Origin: Thermonema lapsum
GTDB lineage: Bacteria; Bacteroidota; Bacteroidia; Cytophagales; Thermonemataceae
NCBI RefSeq assembly: GCF_011761635.1
Contig: NZ_JAASRN010000002.1
Location: 584,634 to 648,633, forward strand
Reading direction: 5' to 3'
DNA: 64,000 nt
Of the stretch, positions 1 to 9,082 are shown piece by piece; the first letter of the stretch is position 1, and each line of letters starts with the position of its first letter. Under the pieces are notes generated by a model. It was not told where the DNA came from and did no database searches. It was given only the letters and a program-made list of their open reading frames with translations. Position numbers and translations under genes: made by a program.

Positions 1-2
1 GC

Positions 3-278
3 ACTCCCTGTTTTTTCGACAATATGGCATTCATGAAAGCGCACGGCTTGGTAATATTTTTGGACTGCCCGGTTGATACGCTGATACAACGTCTTCATGG
101 CAGTCAAGAGCAGCGCCCGCTGCTACAGCATTGTCGCAATGAAGAGGAAATACGCAAGTTCGTACAAGAGCTTTATGAGCAGCGCCGTCCGTTTTATGAA
201 CAAGCACACATCAGCCTACAGAATTATGAACCGCAAAGCCTCCCCCAAGCACTTGTTTCTGCCATACAGCATACGTAA
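3..278 (+). CDS. aroK: Shikimate kinase, C-terminal part (cut by window start)
   Basis: The reading frame is open from the first bases and stops at 276-278. It begins in the conserved TPCFFDNM segment that follows the GGG motif of Bacteroidota shikimate kinases, continues with a LDCP strand, and has the lid arginines in the RPLL segment. Shikimate kinase phosphorylates shikimate with ATP in the chorismate pathway, in the cytoplasm. The P-loop half lies upstream of the window, so the true start is not visible. A methyltransferase gene follows after about 15 bases on the same strand, so the two may be cotranscribed. The family call rests on about 90 residues only. Confidence 0.85.
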   Translation, partial: TPCFFDNMAFMKAHGLVIFLDCPVDTLIQRLHGSQEQRPLLQHCRNEEEIRKFVQELYEQRRPFYEQAHISLQNYEPQSLPQALVSAIQHT

Positions 279-293
279 AAATAAAGCCACATT

Positions 294-1016
294 ATGAGCA
301 CTAACACCTCAGGCACCCTCTTTTTGATTCCATCGGCTTTGGCAAGCGGCAGTGAGCAGGCAGTAACTACCCCACAGGTGGTTGAAGTGCTGCGCCGTGT
401 ACGTTGTTTCTTTGTAGAAAATGAGCGTTCTGCCCGTCGTTTTATCAGTGCTTTGAAAATAGGGGTCGATATCGGGGCACTTGAGCTTTATGAATGGCAT
501 AAAAGAAGCGACTTCCAAAGCTTGGATGCTCCCCTGAAAAAACTACTTTCGGGTACTGACTTCGGCATCATTTCAGAAGCTGGTCTGCCCGCGGTAGCTG
601 ACCCCGGTGCTCAAATTGTGGCATGGGCTCACCGCCACGGGGTAGCCGTACGCCCGCTGACAGGTGCCTCTTCTATCTTCTTGACGCTCATGGCTTCGGG
701 CTTGAATGGTCAATCTTTTTGTTTCCATGGCTATTTGCCCATAGAAAAAGAGGCGCGCAGCCGAAAAATAAGAGAAATAGAACAGGCAGCCCGCCAAGGA
801 AATGCACAAATATTCATGGAAACCCCCTACCGCAACAATGCGCTGCTGGATGCCATCCTCAAACAAGTGGAAGAGAATTTACAGCTGTGTATTGGGGTAA
901 ACTTGACTGCTGCCGATGAATGGGTATTTACTCAATCGGTGAAAAAATGGAAGCAAAGCCCACCCGACTTACACAAAAAGCCAGCGATTTTTATTCTCGG
1001 AAAACCTCCAGCATAA
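294..1016 (+). CDS. RsmI-like tetrapyrrole-methylase-fold SAM methyltransferase (short form)
   Basis: This 240-residue protein has the order typical of RsmI, the 16S rRNA cytidine-1402 2'-O-methyltransferase: an N-terminal strand (GTLFLIPSAL), an ISEAGLPAVADPGAQ loop near residues 91-106, PLTGASSI near 117-124, and FMETPYRN near 177-184. It is shorter than classical RsmI (about 280 residues) and its N-terminus is less like RsmI, matching the second short paralogue common in Bacteroidota. The rRNA target is therefore inferred, not shown. ATG at 294 starts 15 bases after aroK. The fold and SAM-binding loop are clear; substrate identity is not. Confidence 0.8.
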   Translation: MSTNTSGTLFLIPSALASGSEQAVTTPQVVEVLRRVRCFFVENERSARRFISALKIGVDIGALELYEWHKRSDFQSLDAPLKKLLSGTDFGIISEAGLPAVADPGAQIVAWAHRHGVAVRPLTGASSIFLTLMASGLNGQSFCFHGYLPIEKEARSRKIREIEQAARQGNAQIFMETPYRNNALLDAILKQVEENLQLCIGVNLTAADEWVFTQSVKKWKQSPPDLHKKPAIFILGKPPA

Positions 1017-1105
1017 ACATTTGCTGCCTTTTTCTCGTATGAAGCCTAAAAGTTTCATAATTTTTGCTATCATTGTAAGATTAGGGTAGGTAAAAATACA
1101 TTTTT

Positions 1106-2794
1106 ATGCCGGCAAGGATGCGTTTTTTTATTCTAAGTCTGATTGGCTTTTTCATGATAGGCAGCTTTCAGATAACTAAAGCTCAAAATGTATTTTTTAC
1201 ACAGTATCAGCAATCGCCCTTGCTCACCAATCCGGCATTGCCTGCCACTTCCGATGTCATGTCGGCAAGCTTACTCTATCGGCGTGAATCGGTAGGCGGT
1301 GGCACTACCTTTGCTACTCCCCTGTTTAGCCTTACCTACCCCTTGTACAAGCGCTTTGAAGACACTTTGGGCTACCGCTGGGCGGGCATCGGTGCCACCA
1401 TATTGAGCGACCAAGCAGGCGCCGGCGCTCTGTTGCGCACTTCTGGTTTGAAAATAGGCTTTTCGTATTTATGGAAGCTTTCCGACAGCACGCATCATTA
1501 TTTGAGTGTGGGTGGGCAAGCCGGCTTTTTTCAAAGGGCATTGAACCTCAACAGCCTCACGACCGGAAGTCAATGGAGTGGCGGTGGATTTGACCCCACC
1601 CTGCCCAATGGTGAAAACATAGAAAACACAGCAGTGCTATTCCCAACTGCCGATTTGGGTGTGCAGTGGCGCTGGGACGATAGCCTCCGCCGTCCGATAG
1701 CGTCGGCAGGGATTGCCCTGATGCAAATAAACCAACCCAATACTTCTTTTGTAGGCGGCGACGATAAACTGCCCATGACGCTGGTTGCCAATGTTTCATT
1801 CAAAGCCATTGAAAAATATTCGGTTTCACTGCACCCTAATGGGCGCTATATTATGGCGTTCAATGGCGCTTCACAGCTCAATGCAGGCTTGGGTATCTTT
1901 TATCATTTCAACCAAGAATGGGATAGAGATTCGCTGCTTTACCGAGAAGCCACCTTAGGTGTAAACGTGTGGTATAACCCCAACGGTGTGGTAACTGCGG
2001 GCATTCAACTAGAACACCAGCGCTATGCTTTCAGCTTCAGTTATGATTTCGGCATGCCTTCGGCAAAAGCATTAGGCGTACCACAAAACGCGCTGGAAGT
2101 GCAAGTAGGCATCCGGCGCGATTTCGGTTACAAAAAGCGCCCCATCAAACGCATAGTGCGAAAGCCCGACGCTTTGCTGGCAGAACAGCCACTCCCCGAC
2201 AGCCTCAAAGACCTAATGCCCCGTTTCCTACGCCTGGATGCCGAACTGATATATGCCAAGCGTGAAGACGTAAACTTGGCAGAAACCGAATACAACCTGC
2301 TGCTGCGCAGTATTCTCTTTCATTTTGGTGAAACGGAGTTGACTCCCGGCAGCCGCTTGTTTTTGGACCGCCTCATAACTATACTAAGTGCCAATCCCGA
2401 CCTGAAACTCGAAATCGCCGGCTATACTTGTAATACCGGTGACCGGCGTGGCAATATCAAAATATCGGAAGCACGCGCGCTTGCCGTATGGAGCTACCTC
2501 GTGCAAAACGGCATTTCGCCCAACCGCCTGCTGATACGCGGCTGGGGCGACCTGAACCCCGTGGCAGACAATAGCACCGAGTCTGGGCGCATACGCAACC
2601 GACGCGTACAATTGCGCCTCGTGAAAGAGATGCCCGGACCAGAAGCCTTCCGTGCAGAAGGCGAAGAAGCCATTCTGCCTGAAGAACAACCCGATATTGA
2701 AGCCGTGCCCTTGGACGAGGTGCCTATCGAGGATGTACCAGTAGAAGACTTGCCTGAAGAGGACATCCCAGAAGAAGAGCCAGACTCAGAGTAG
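1106..2794 (+). CDS. PorP/SprF-family outer-membrane protein fused to OmpA domain
   Basis: 562 residues. Residues 1-26 are a signal peptide ending KA before QNVFFTQYQQSPLLTNPA, the typical start of PorP/SprF proteins associated with type IX secretion and gliding. A beta-barrel-like region runs to about 340. An OmpA peptidoglycan-binding domain covers about 402-506, with FHFGETEL, GYTCNTGD and the NRRVQLRL end. Residues 517-562 form an acidic tail of repeated short Pro-acidic units (VPLDEVPIEDVPVEDLPEED). The family suggests an outer-membrane protein anchored to the cell wall. Single gene; ATG 1106 is used, with ATG 1118 an equally good signal-peptide start. No other type IX genes are nearby. 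Confidence 0.88.
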   Translation: MPARMRFFILSLIGFFMIGSFQITKAQNVFFTQYQQSPLLTNPALPATSDVMSASLLYRRESVGGGTTFATPLFSLTYPLYKRFEDTLGYRWAGIGATILSDQAGAGALLRTSGLKIGFSYLWKLSDSTHHYLSVGGQAGFFQRALNLNSLTTGSQWSGGGFDPTLPNGENIENTAVLFPTADLGVQWRWDDSLRRPIASAGIALMQINQPNTSFVGGDDKLPMTLVANVSFKAIEKYSVSLHPNGRYIMAFNGASQLNAGLGIFYHFNQEWDRDSLLYREATLGVNVWYNPNGVVTAGIQLEHQRYAFSFSYDFGMPSAKALGVPQNALEVQVGIRRDFGYKKRPIKRIVRKPDALLAEQPLPDSLKDLMPRFLRLDAELIYAKREDVNLAETEYNLLLRSILFHFGETELTPGSRLFLDRLITILSANPDLKLEIAGYTCNTGDRRGNIKISEARALAVWSYLVQNGISPNRLLIRGWGDLNPVADNSTESGRIRNRRVQLRLVKEMPGPEAFRAEGEEAILPEEQPDIEAVPLDEVPIEDVPVEDLPEEDIPEEEPDSE

Positions 2795-3412
2795 TTTTTT
2801 CAAAAAAAGTGAAGCACCTCCAAAAAAATCAAAGTGGTGGTAGTCCATTCCAAACGGCTACGCTCTTGCTATGGCGGATGAGACCACTAAGAAGTGTAAG
2901 GTTTTCTTCTATGATGCACGGTTTGTAATTCATCTTGCGAAAGCGACGGCGGTTAATCAAACAGATTCACTCAGGGGGGCTTCCCATATGATGGACTCGT
3001 CGAAGATGTTAAAAGCTATCCATGATGCTGTTTTTCGCCTTGTGGTACTACCCGATAATCGGTTTTATTGGTATTCAGCAGCCGCTATGCTGGTGCTGGT
3101 TTTTCATATAAGACAAATGCTACCGACTACGCCAAGCTCAGAGGCATGAGGCGGGTGTAGTGGTCGCTCATGTCAAACTCATCAAAGCTGTAAAAACAAC
3201 TACTCCGTGGTCAAAAGCATGAGGTATTTTCTATCTTGCAGAAGATAGGGTAATGCAGCATGACCGGCTACGGCAAAAGCCTGCTGCAGAGGTTTCGTGT
3301 GTATCTACTCGATTATTCGAAAGGCAAAGGTTTTGGGCATACAGTTGTTTTTTAAAGTTTAGAAGTCTTTTTCTTTGCAGGGCTTAGCAGGTAGTATTAG
3401 AAAAATACCAAG
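2795..3412 (+). other. Gene-free stretch, possibly decayed sequence
   Basis: About 600 bases without a convincing gene. A 92-codon plus-strand frame (2871-3149) has no recognisable family or domain, no clear promoter and unnatural composition. The minus strand carries short protein-like open stretches broken by stops, for example near 3205-3135 (FYSFDEFDMSDHYTRLMPL) and 2960-2825 (RRRFRKMNYKPC). This pattern fits an old gene or insertion-sequence remnant, but no terminal inverted repeats or target duplication were seen. I treat it as non-coding. Confidence 0.4.
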
Positions 3413-3440
3413 TTGCGTTTGGTCAAAATTAGTATATTTG
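3413..3440 (+). promoter_or_regulatory. Predicted Bacteroidota promoter of hppA
   Basis: TTG at 3413-3415, a 17-base spacer, then TATATTTG at 3433-3440, matching the TAnnTTTG -7 consensus. It lies 55 bases before ATG 3495. It sits inside the longer open frame that begins at 3375, which argues against that upstream start. Confidence 0.65.
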
Positions 3441-3494
3441 CAAGCATTTGCACGAAGTAAGCAACCTAAAAAACAACATAAAAACGAAAGCGTT

Positions 3495-5762
3495 ATGAGC
3501 ATTGATTTACTGATTTACTTAGTCCCTATCTTGGGCGCAGTAGCTTTGTTCTTCACTTGGCTAAAAGCTGTTGAAGTAAAAAAGGCTGACCCTGGCGATG
3601 AACGCATGCAAAGCATCGCACAAAAGATTGCAGAAGGTGCCATGGCATTCCTGAAAGCCGAGTACCGTATCTTGATTCTGTTCGTGTTGTTGGTGGCTAT
3701 CATCTTGGGCTGGAGCGGTTCCCGTGAGATGAGCTCTTCGGCTTTGATAGCCCTTTCTTTTGTAACTGGTGCTATCTGTTCGGCTCTGGCAGGCTTCATA
3801 GGCATGCGTGTAGCTACACAAGCCAACGTACGCACTACCAATGCTGCCCGCAACAGCTTGAGTCGCGCCCTGAAAGTAGCCTTCACCGGTGGCACGGTCA
3901 TGGGCTTGGGCGTAGTAGGTTTGGGCTTGTTTGGCTTGGGTATTTTGTTTGTAGTATATAGTAAAATGTGGGGCGTGAACGACCCTGCTTCCGTTCAAAA
4001 AGTTATCAACGTGTTGACAGGCTTTTCGTTCGGTGCTTCTTCTATTGCACTCTTTGCACGTGTAGGGGGCGGTATTTATACCAAAGCTGCCGACGTAGGT
4101 GCCGACTTAGTAGGTAAAGTAGAAGCCGGCATTCCGGAAGACCACCCGCTCAACCCCGCTACCATTGCCGACAACGTGGGCGACAACGTGGGCGACGTAG
4201 CCGGTATGGGTGCCGACCTGTTCGAGTCTTACATAGGCTCCATCATCGGTAGCATGGTGTTGGGGGTAGCTTTCATGCAACGTGGTTTGCAAGACAACTT
4301 CGGCGGCTTGTCTGCTGTATTGTTACCCTTGGTGCTTGCCGGCTTTGGCATCATTGCCTCTATCATTGGGTCTTATCTGGTGCGTGTAAAAGAAGATGGC
4401 AACCCGCAAAAAGCACTCAACACTGGCGAATTTGCTTCTGCCATCATTATGCTGGTAGCTTCTTATTTCATCATCGATTATATGCTGCCTGCTGAGTGGA
4501 CGTTCGAAAATAAAACCTATACTTCTTTGGGTGTATTCTGGGCAACCATCATAGGTTTGGCAGCCGGCTTGCTCATCGGCTTGATTACCGAGTTCTATAC
4601 TGGCACCAACACGCCGCCCGTGCGCCGTATTGTGCAACAATCGGCTTCAGGTGTAGCTACCAACATCATTTCCGGTTTGGGTGTGGGCATGCAGTCTACG
4701 GCTTTGCCTCTGATTGTCATCTCTGCTGCCGTCATTGGTGCTTATCAGCTTGCCGGCTTGTATGGCATCGCTATTGCTGCCGTAGGTATGCTTGCCAATA
4801 CAGGTATTCAATTGGCAGTAGATGCCTATGGTCCCATCTCTGATAATGCCGGTGGTATTGCCGAAATGAGCGAACTACCAAAAGAAGTGCGCGAGCGCAC
4901 CGACAAACTGGATGCTGTGGGTAACACCACCGCCGCCATTGGTAAAGGATTTGCCATAGGCTCGGCTGCCTTAACTGCCCTGGCGCTCTTCAGTGCATTC
5001 AAAGTAACGGCAGGCATTACCGCCATTGACGTGTCTTCGCCTGTGGTGATGGCAGGGATGTTTATTGGCGGTATGCTGCCTTTCCTCTTCTCTTCTATGG
5101 CTATGGACGCCGTAGGACGTGCCGCACAGTCGATGATTCAAGAGGTGCGCCGCCAGTTCAAAGAAATTCCTGCCCTGAAGGCTGCTTTGGAGGTGATGCG
5201 CAAAAACGAAGGCAAAGACATGAAGCAGTGGTCTGATGCAGACCGTAAAACATTTGAAGCTGCTGACGGCAAAGCTGAATACGGGCGTTGTGTAGAGATT
5301 TCTACCCAAGCCGCTTTGCGTGAGATGGTACTACCCGGTATCATTGCCGTAGTTACCCCTGTGCTGGTTGGTTTCTTGGGTGGTGCTGAAATGCTGGGCG
5401 GCTTACTGGCAGGCGTTACTGTATCGGGTGTGCTGATGGCTATCTTCCAGTCGAATGCTGGCGGTGCTTGGGACAACGCCAAAAAAATGTTTGAAAAAGG
5501 CGTGGAAATAGAAGTAAACGGTAAAAAAGAAATTTTTTACAAAGGCTCTGACCCTCACAAAGCCGCAGTAGTAGGCGACACCGTGGGCGACCCCTTCAAA
5601 GATACTTCTGGTCCTTCGTTGAACATCTTGCTGAAGCTCATGTCAGTAGTAGCACTGGTAATTGCTCCCTACATTGCCATGGACAATGCCAAAGCTACAC
5701 AGCAAGCTGAAAAACAAGTAAACAAAGCCAAAGTAGAACAAGTGAGCCAAAAGATAAAGTAA
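3495..5762 (+). CDS. hppA: K+-dependent membrane-bound ion-pumping pyrophosphatase
   Basis: 755 residues, about 16 membrane spans. It hydrolyses PPi and pumps H+ and/or Na+ across the inner membrane. The catalytic segments are intact: [20 protein letters not shown] near 191-210, DNVGDNVGD at 227-235, [12 protein letters not shown] near 447-458 and [14 protein letters not shown] near the C-terminus. In [10 protein letters not shown] (476-485) the residue that is Lys in K+-independent enzymes is Ala, so a K+-dependent type is expected. H+ versus Na+ specificity cannot be settled by eye. A hydrophilic insert lies near 560-595. The start is ATG 3495, because the frame upstream contains the promoter and is not family-like. 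A hairpin terminator follows. Confidence 0.95.
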   Translation: MSIDLLIYLVPILGAVALFFTWLKAVEVKKADPGDERMQSIAQKIAEGAMAFLKAEYRILILFVLLVAIILGWSGSREMSSSALIALSFVTGAICSALAGFIGMRVATQANVRTTNAARNSLSRALKVAFTGGTVMGLGVVGLGLFGLGILFVVYSKMWGVNDPASVQKVINVLTGFSFGASSIALFARVGGGIYTKAADVGADLVGKVEAGIPEDHPLNPATIADNVGDNVGDVAGMGADLFESYIGSIIGSMVLGVAFMQRGLQDNFGGLSAVLLPLVLAGFGIIASIIGSYLVRVKEDGNPQKALNTGEFASAIIMLVASYFIIDYMLPAEWTFENKTYTSLGVFWATIIGLAAGLLIGLITEFYTGTNTPPVRRIVQQSASGVATNIISGLGVGMQSTALPLIVISAAVIGAYQLAGLYGIAIAAVGMLANTGIQLAVDAYGPISDNAGGIAEMSELPKEVRERTDKLDAVGNTTAAIGKGFAIGSAALTALALFSAFKVTAGITAIDVSSPVVMAGMFIGGMLPFLFSSMAMDAVGRAAQSMIQEVRRQFKEIPALKAALEVMRKNEGKDMKQWSDADRKTFEAADGKAEYGRCVEISTQAALREMVLPGIIAVVTPVLVGFLGGAEMLGGLLAGVTVSGVLMAIFQSNAGGAWDNAKKMFEKGVEIEVNGKKEIFYKGSDPHKAAVVGDTVGDPFKDTSGPSLNILLKLMSVVALVIAPYIAMDNAKATQQAEKQVNKAKVEQVSQKIK

Positions 5763-5785
5763 GTCTCCCGGTAGGCTAAACAAAG

Positions 5786-5822
5786 CAAGGGCGGCATCTT
5801 CAGAAGATACCGCCCTTGTTAT
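5786..5822. terminator. Rho-independent terminator between convergent genes
   Basis: Stem of 15 bases (5786-5800 with 5804-5818, one mismatch), loop CAG, followed by TTATATTT on the plus strand. It lies between the convergent ends of hppA and the DUF58 gene and probably serves both. Confidence 0.85.
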
Positions 5823-5844
5823 ATTTCGTGTTCGTGCCGGCAGT

Positions 5845-6702
5845 CTATCCTACCAACTCGCGCCACAGTACACTATGCAGCGATTCTTGCAGCAGTACCC
5901 TGTGATAATGCACACCGGCATGCAAACACTCCTGCCGCGCTTCGTTTAAAAATGCTTCCATCTTGCGAAGATAGGTCTTGCGGTAGCTTTCTACGTTTAC
6001 TTTCTTCACCTTAGCCGTCTCCAAACTTTTGAATGCAAGCATGCCCTTCCAGCTACAAGTTATCTCTTTTTGCCCCATGATATGCCAACAATGCACTTCA
6101 TGTCCTAATGCACGCAGGCGTTTCCATGATGCTACCCAGCGCCGGGGCGAGTCGTAAAGGTCGGTAAAAAACATCCACAAATGTCGCCCTTTGCTAAGCC
6201 CGGCAGATGTGGCAATTTCGGGCAGCTGTTTGCCTCCCGGCTGCATGCTTTCCAATTGTTTCAACAGCCGTTCTACCTCAAACAGAGGCATGTTCTGCTG
6301 CATCCGGTCTTCCACACATCCCCACACTTTGAGTGTGTCGCCCTGCTGCAAAGCAATGTAGCCTATGGCTGCCGCCAGCAATTGGGCATATGCCCATTTC
6401 GAACGCCCTTCTTCTTTATAGAGCATAGAGGCAGAGACATCTAAAGCGCAGTGCACGACCGTATTCAATGAAAGGGGCGACTGCCTTACCCATAACTTTC
6501 TGTTTCGAAGAAACACACGCCAATCTATCTTTCGGGTGTCGTCCCCGGGCTGGTAAGGCTTCAATTGCTCGAACTCTACCCCTTCATGCAAGCGCACAGC
6601 CAAATGCTCGCCTGTCAAAAAACCTTCGACCCGGCTACGTAGCAATAAACGCAAACCCTTTGCCGACAAATGTTCCCCTCTCCAATCATCAATAAAGGAC
6701 AT
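5845..6702 (-). CDS. DUF58 / von Willebrand A-like protein
   Basis: 285 residues. The N-terminal half has the DUF58 hallmark GVEFEQLKPYQPGDDTRKIDW near 42-62, preceded by LLRSRVEGFLTGEH. A vWA-like segment (ALDVSASMLY) holds the DxSxS metal-site pattern. DUF58 proteins usually work with a MoxR-type AAA+ ATPase in protein or metal-centre assembly, but no MoxR gene adjoins this one, so the partner is unknown. The start used is ATG 6702; an in-frame TTG at 6720 is possible. It is transcribed divergently from the sigma-54 activator gene, sharing about 180 bases. Confidence 0.85.
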   Translation of the reverse strand: MSFIDDWRGEHLSAKGLRLLLRSRVEGFLTGEHLAVRLHEGVEFEQLKPYQPGDDTRKIDWRVFLRNRKLWVRQSPLSLNTVVHCALDVSASMLYKEEGRSKWAYAQLLAAAIGYIALQQGDTLKVWGCVEDRMQQNMPLFEVERLLKQLESMQPGGKQLPEIATSAGLSKGRHLWMFFTDLYDSPRRWVASWKRLRALGHEVHCWHIMGQKEITCSWKGMLAFKSLETAKVKKVNVESYRKTYLRKMEAFLNEARQECLHAGVHYHRVLLQESLHSVLWRELVG

Positions 6703-6835
6703 GGCTTTTTGTTTGTTCAACTATACAAAAGACTTTTTTAGTATATTTTTCATGGCATATGCCAACAAAGGTTACACTGTTTGGCTGCCGATGCAGCCTA
6801 TACACCATCATAGAACAGACAATCTGTCTTATTCT

Positions 6836-6843
6836 TATATTTG
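6836..6843 (+). promoter_or_regulatory. Predicted -7 element (TATATTTG) for the sigma-54 activator gene
   Basis: TATATTTG matches TAnnTTTG and ends 38 bases before ATG 6882. No clear TTTG was found at the expected upstream spacing, so only the -7 half is supported. Confidence 0.5.
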
Positions 6844-6881
6844 CATAAAACTGACATTTTTTCATCAACCAGTAGTTCCAA

Positions 6882-8174
6882 ATGCTAAAAAGAAACAAAG
6901 ATTTTGATATACAGTCCATAAAACAGCGCTTTGGTATCATTGGCAACTCCCCACTACTGAATCAAGCCATTGAACGTGCCGCCTTGGTAGCACCTACCGA
7001 CCTCAGCGTGCTGATTTTAGGTGAAAGTGGCGTAGGCAAAGAGTCTTTTGCCAAGATTATCCACGAACTGAGCCCACGACGTCATAATACTTTCTTGGCT
7101 ATCAACTGCGGGGCTATTCCCGAAGGCACCATCGATTCAGAGCTTTTCGGGCATGAAAAAGGCGCTTTCACAGGAGCTACCGAATCACGCAAAGGCTTTT
7201 TTGAAGTGGCAAATAAAGGCACCCTATTTCTCGATGAAATAGGAGAAATGCCCTTAGGCACCCAAGCACGCCTGCTGCGTGTTTTAGAATATGGCGAATT
7301 TATACGTGTCGGTTCTTCCGTAGTGCAAAAAACAGATGTGCGCATTATTGCTGCCACCAACGTGAATTTGGAGCAAGCCGTTAAGGACGGTAAGTTCCGC
7401 GAAGACCTCTACTATCGTTTGAGTACAATGACCATTTATGTGCCCCCACTAAGGGAAAGGGGCAACGATATCTTTTTGCTGTTCCATAAGTTTGCCACTG
7501 ACTTTGCCGAGCGTTATCGCGTCCCGCCCATTGAGCTTACCGAAGATGCCATGGAGCTGTTGCGAAACTATCGTTTCCCCGGAAATATACGGCAATTGCG
7601 TAACCTCGTGTATCAGATGTCCATCACTGTGCCCAAGCGCAAGATAGATGCCGAAACCCTGAGCCGTTATTTGCCCAACGAAGGGCGCAGCATGGTTCCT
7701 GTGCCCATGAGCTCCCCACAAGGCAGCGGCACACAGCAGGATATGAACGAGCGCGAAATCCTCTATAAGGTGCTTTTCGACATGCGCCGCGACATCACCG
7801 AGTTAAAAAAACTGGTGTTTCAACTGCTTGAGTTATCAGGTAATCAGGCAGGAGAACGCATCATAGAAGAGCATAAAGACCTGTTTCAGGACATCGACAC
7901 GCAGCAGTTGCGCCGTGAAATGCGCCTGATTGGTACACGTCCAACCCCCCAAAAAGAAAACACGCCCCCTACCATAGAGCTGTCTGATGAAGTCGAACCT
8001 GTCATTGAGATAGGAGCCGAAGAAAACCTCTCACTCGAAGAAAAAGAAAAGGAAATGATTATCAAAGCTTTGAAGAAGCATAACCATAGACGCCGCGCTA
8101 CCGCCGAAGAGTTAGGCATCTCGGAGCGTACCCTTTACCGCAAAATCAAAAAATATGGTTTGGAGAACCTATAA
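6882..8174 (+). CDS. Sigma-54-dependent transcriptional activator lacking a receiver domain
   Basis: 430 residues. An AAA+ sigma-54 interaction domain starts almost at once: Walker A GESGVGKE near 48, the sigma-54 contact loop GAFTGA near 97, Walker B GTLFLDEIGEMP near 112-123 and the RII/ATN sensor region near 153. The C-terminus has a Fis-type helix-turn-helix (RRRATAEELGISERTLYRKI). There is no N-terminal receiver, PAS or GAF domain, so activity is not obviously controlled by a kinase. Between the AAA+ and DNA-binding parts lies a roughly 130-residue linker of unknown role. It overlaps lptE by 20 bases, indicating cotranscription. Confidence 0.93.
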   Translation: MLKRNKDFDIQSIKQRFGIIGNSPLLNQAIERAALVAPTDLSVLILGESGVGKESFAKIIHELSPRRHNTFLAINCGAIPEGTIDSELFGHEKGAFTGATESRKGFFEVANKGTLFLDEIGEMPLGTQARLLRVLEYGEFIRVGSSVVQKTDVRIIAATNVNLEQAVKDGKFREDLYYRLSTMTIYVPPLRERGNDIFLLFHKFATDFAERYRVPPIELTEDAMELLRNYRFPGNIRQLRNLVYQMSITVPKRKIDAETLSRYLPNEGRSMVPVPMSSPQGSGTQQDMNEREILYKVLFDMRRDITELKKLVFQLLELSGNQAGERIIEEHKDLFQDIDTQQLRREMRLIGTRPTPQKENTPPTIELSDEVEPVIEIGAEENLSLEEKEKEMIIKALKKHNHRRRATAEELGISERTLYRKIKKYGLENL

Positions 8175-8670
8175 AATCAAAACGCCTGTTTATTGGCTTC
8201 TGCTTTTGCTGCCGGCACTCTACGCTTGTGGTCATTACAGTTTCTCAGGCGTAAGCACCAATGCACAAAGTATTACTGTTTCTACTTTTTTCAATAATGC
8301 GGGCGCCGGTCCAGCCGATTTAGCGCAAAATCTTACCATCCAGCTGCGCGACTATTACCAACGCAACAGTCGCTTGGCAGTAGTCAATGAAGGAGGGGAA
8401 CTGTATGTAGAAGGTGAAATCATCAATTACTCGGTGGCGCCCATTGCTCCCACCGGCAATGACCGCTCAGCCCAAACACGCCTTTCTATAGCGGTTCGCA
8501 TCCGCTTTGTCAATACCTTGAACGAGAGCGAGAATTTCGAAGAAACCATTACCCAATACGCCGACTTCGACCAAGGGCTTAGCCTGTCGGATGTGGAAAA
8601 TGCCAAAGTGCAAGAGATTTTAGACAAAATCATTTTCGATATCTTTCAACGCACCGTCGCCAATTGGTAA
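8155..8670 (+). CDS. lptE: LPS-assembly lipoprotein LptE
   Basis: 171 residues. The signal sequence ends in the lipobox ALYACG, giving a lipidated Cys near residue 25. The mature part starts GHYSFSG, typical of Bacteroidota LptE, and has the alternating strand pattern of the family (QNLTIQLRDYYQRNSRLAVV, then EGEIINYSVAPI). LptE plugs the LptD barrel and helps to deliver LPS to the outer membrane. The start overlaps the sigma-54 activator gene, an arrangement common in this phylum. Some of the early signal peptide lies within that overlap; ATG 8155 is the only sensible start. Confidence 0.88.
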   Translation: MVWRTYKIKTPVYWLLLLLPALYACGHYSFSGVSTNAQSITVSTFFNNAGAGPADLAQNLTIQLRDYYQRNSRLAVVNEGGELYVEGEIINYSVAPIAPTGNDRSAQTRLSIAVRIRFVNTLNESENFEETITQYADFDQGLSLSDVENAKVQEILDKIIFDIFQRTVANW

Positions 8671-9082
8671 CAGAAACATGTCCGCTTCAAAGTGGTTTTT
8701 CTGCGAAAAAACACCATCACAAGCCGGAAATGCTTTTTTCAAAATGCTGTGTTGGCGATGGAAACACGCTTTCATCGCAACTTGGGGGACGCGTTGAGCA
8801 TCTTCCACTCCACAGTGCACATAGGTGCCACCATCTCTCTATACCTATCCTACCAACAGAAAAAATTAAAGCTACTGCCTTTATTGCATAAAAGGCAGTA
8901 GCCGTTGACGTTACAGCTTTGAGGCATCCCGGTATTTTTAGGTGCGTTCTTCTCCTTTTCTCATTCCATGTGCAAAGGAAAAATATTTTTTGCTTCTTGC
9001 CGCTTTGAAAGCATGGGATTGCTCACCTCCTTTTTAGGGAAGTGAGCAATGACAGATGATGAAAAACAAATATCACCGACCT
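8671..9082. other. Intergenic region with two hairpins, no gene
   Basis: About 410 bases between lptE and the minus-strand barrel gene. Short frames here (for example 8692-8901 plus, 8620-8820 minus) show no family likeness. It holds a strong hairpin at 8871-8902 and a weaker one at 9018-9050 (ATTGCTCAC paired with GTGAGCAAT). Nothing else recognised. Confidence 0.6.
8871..8902 (-). terminator. Rho-independent terminator of the barrel gene
   Basis: Perfect 12-base stem (8871-8882 with 8891-8902) and an 8-base loop. Read on the minus strand it is followed by TTTAATTTTTT, so it points to the gene ending at 9083, about 180 bases upstream of the hairpin. Confidence 0.75.

Noticed and set aside
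2871-3149. 92-codon plus-strand frame
   Set aside because: No family likeness, no promoter, and the opposite strand looks more protein-like in broken pieces.
3515-3998. Frames of 128 and 145 codons opposite hppA
   Set aside because: Antisense shadows of a conserved membrane pump.
8692-8901. Short frames between lptE and the barrel gene
   Set aside because: They cover a terminator hairpin and have no conserved features.
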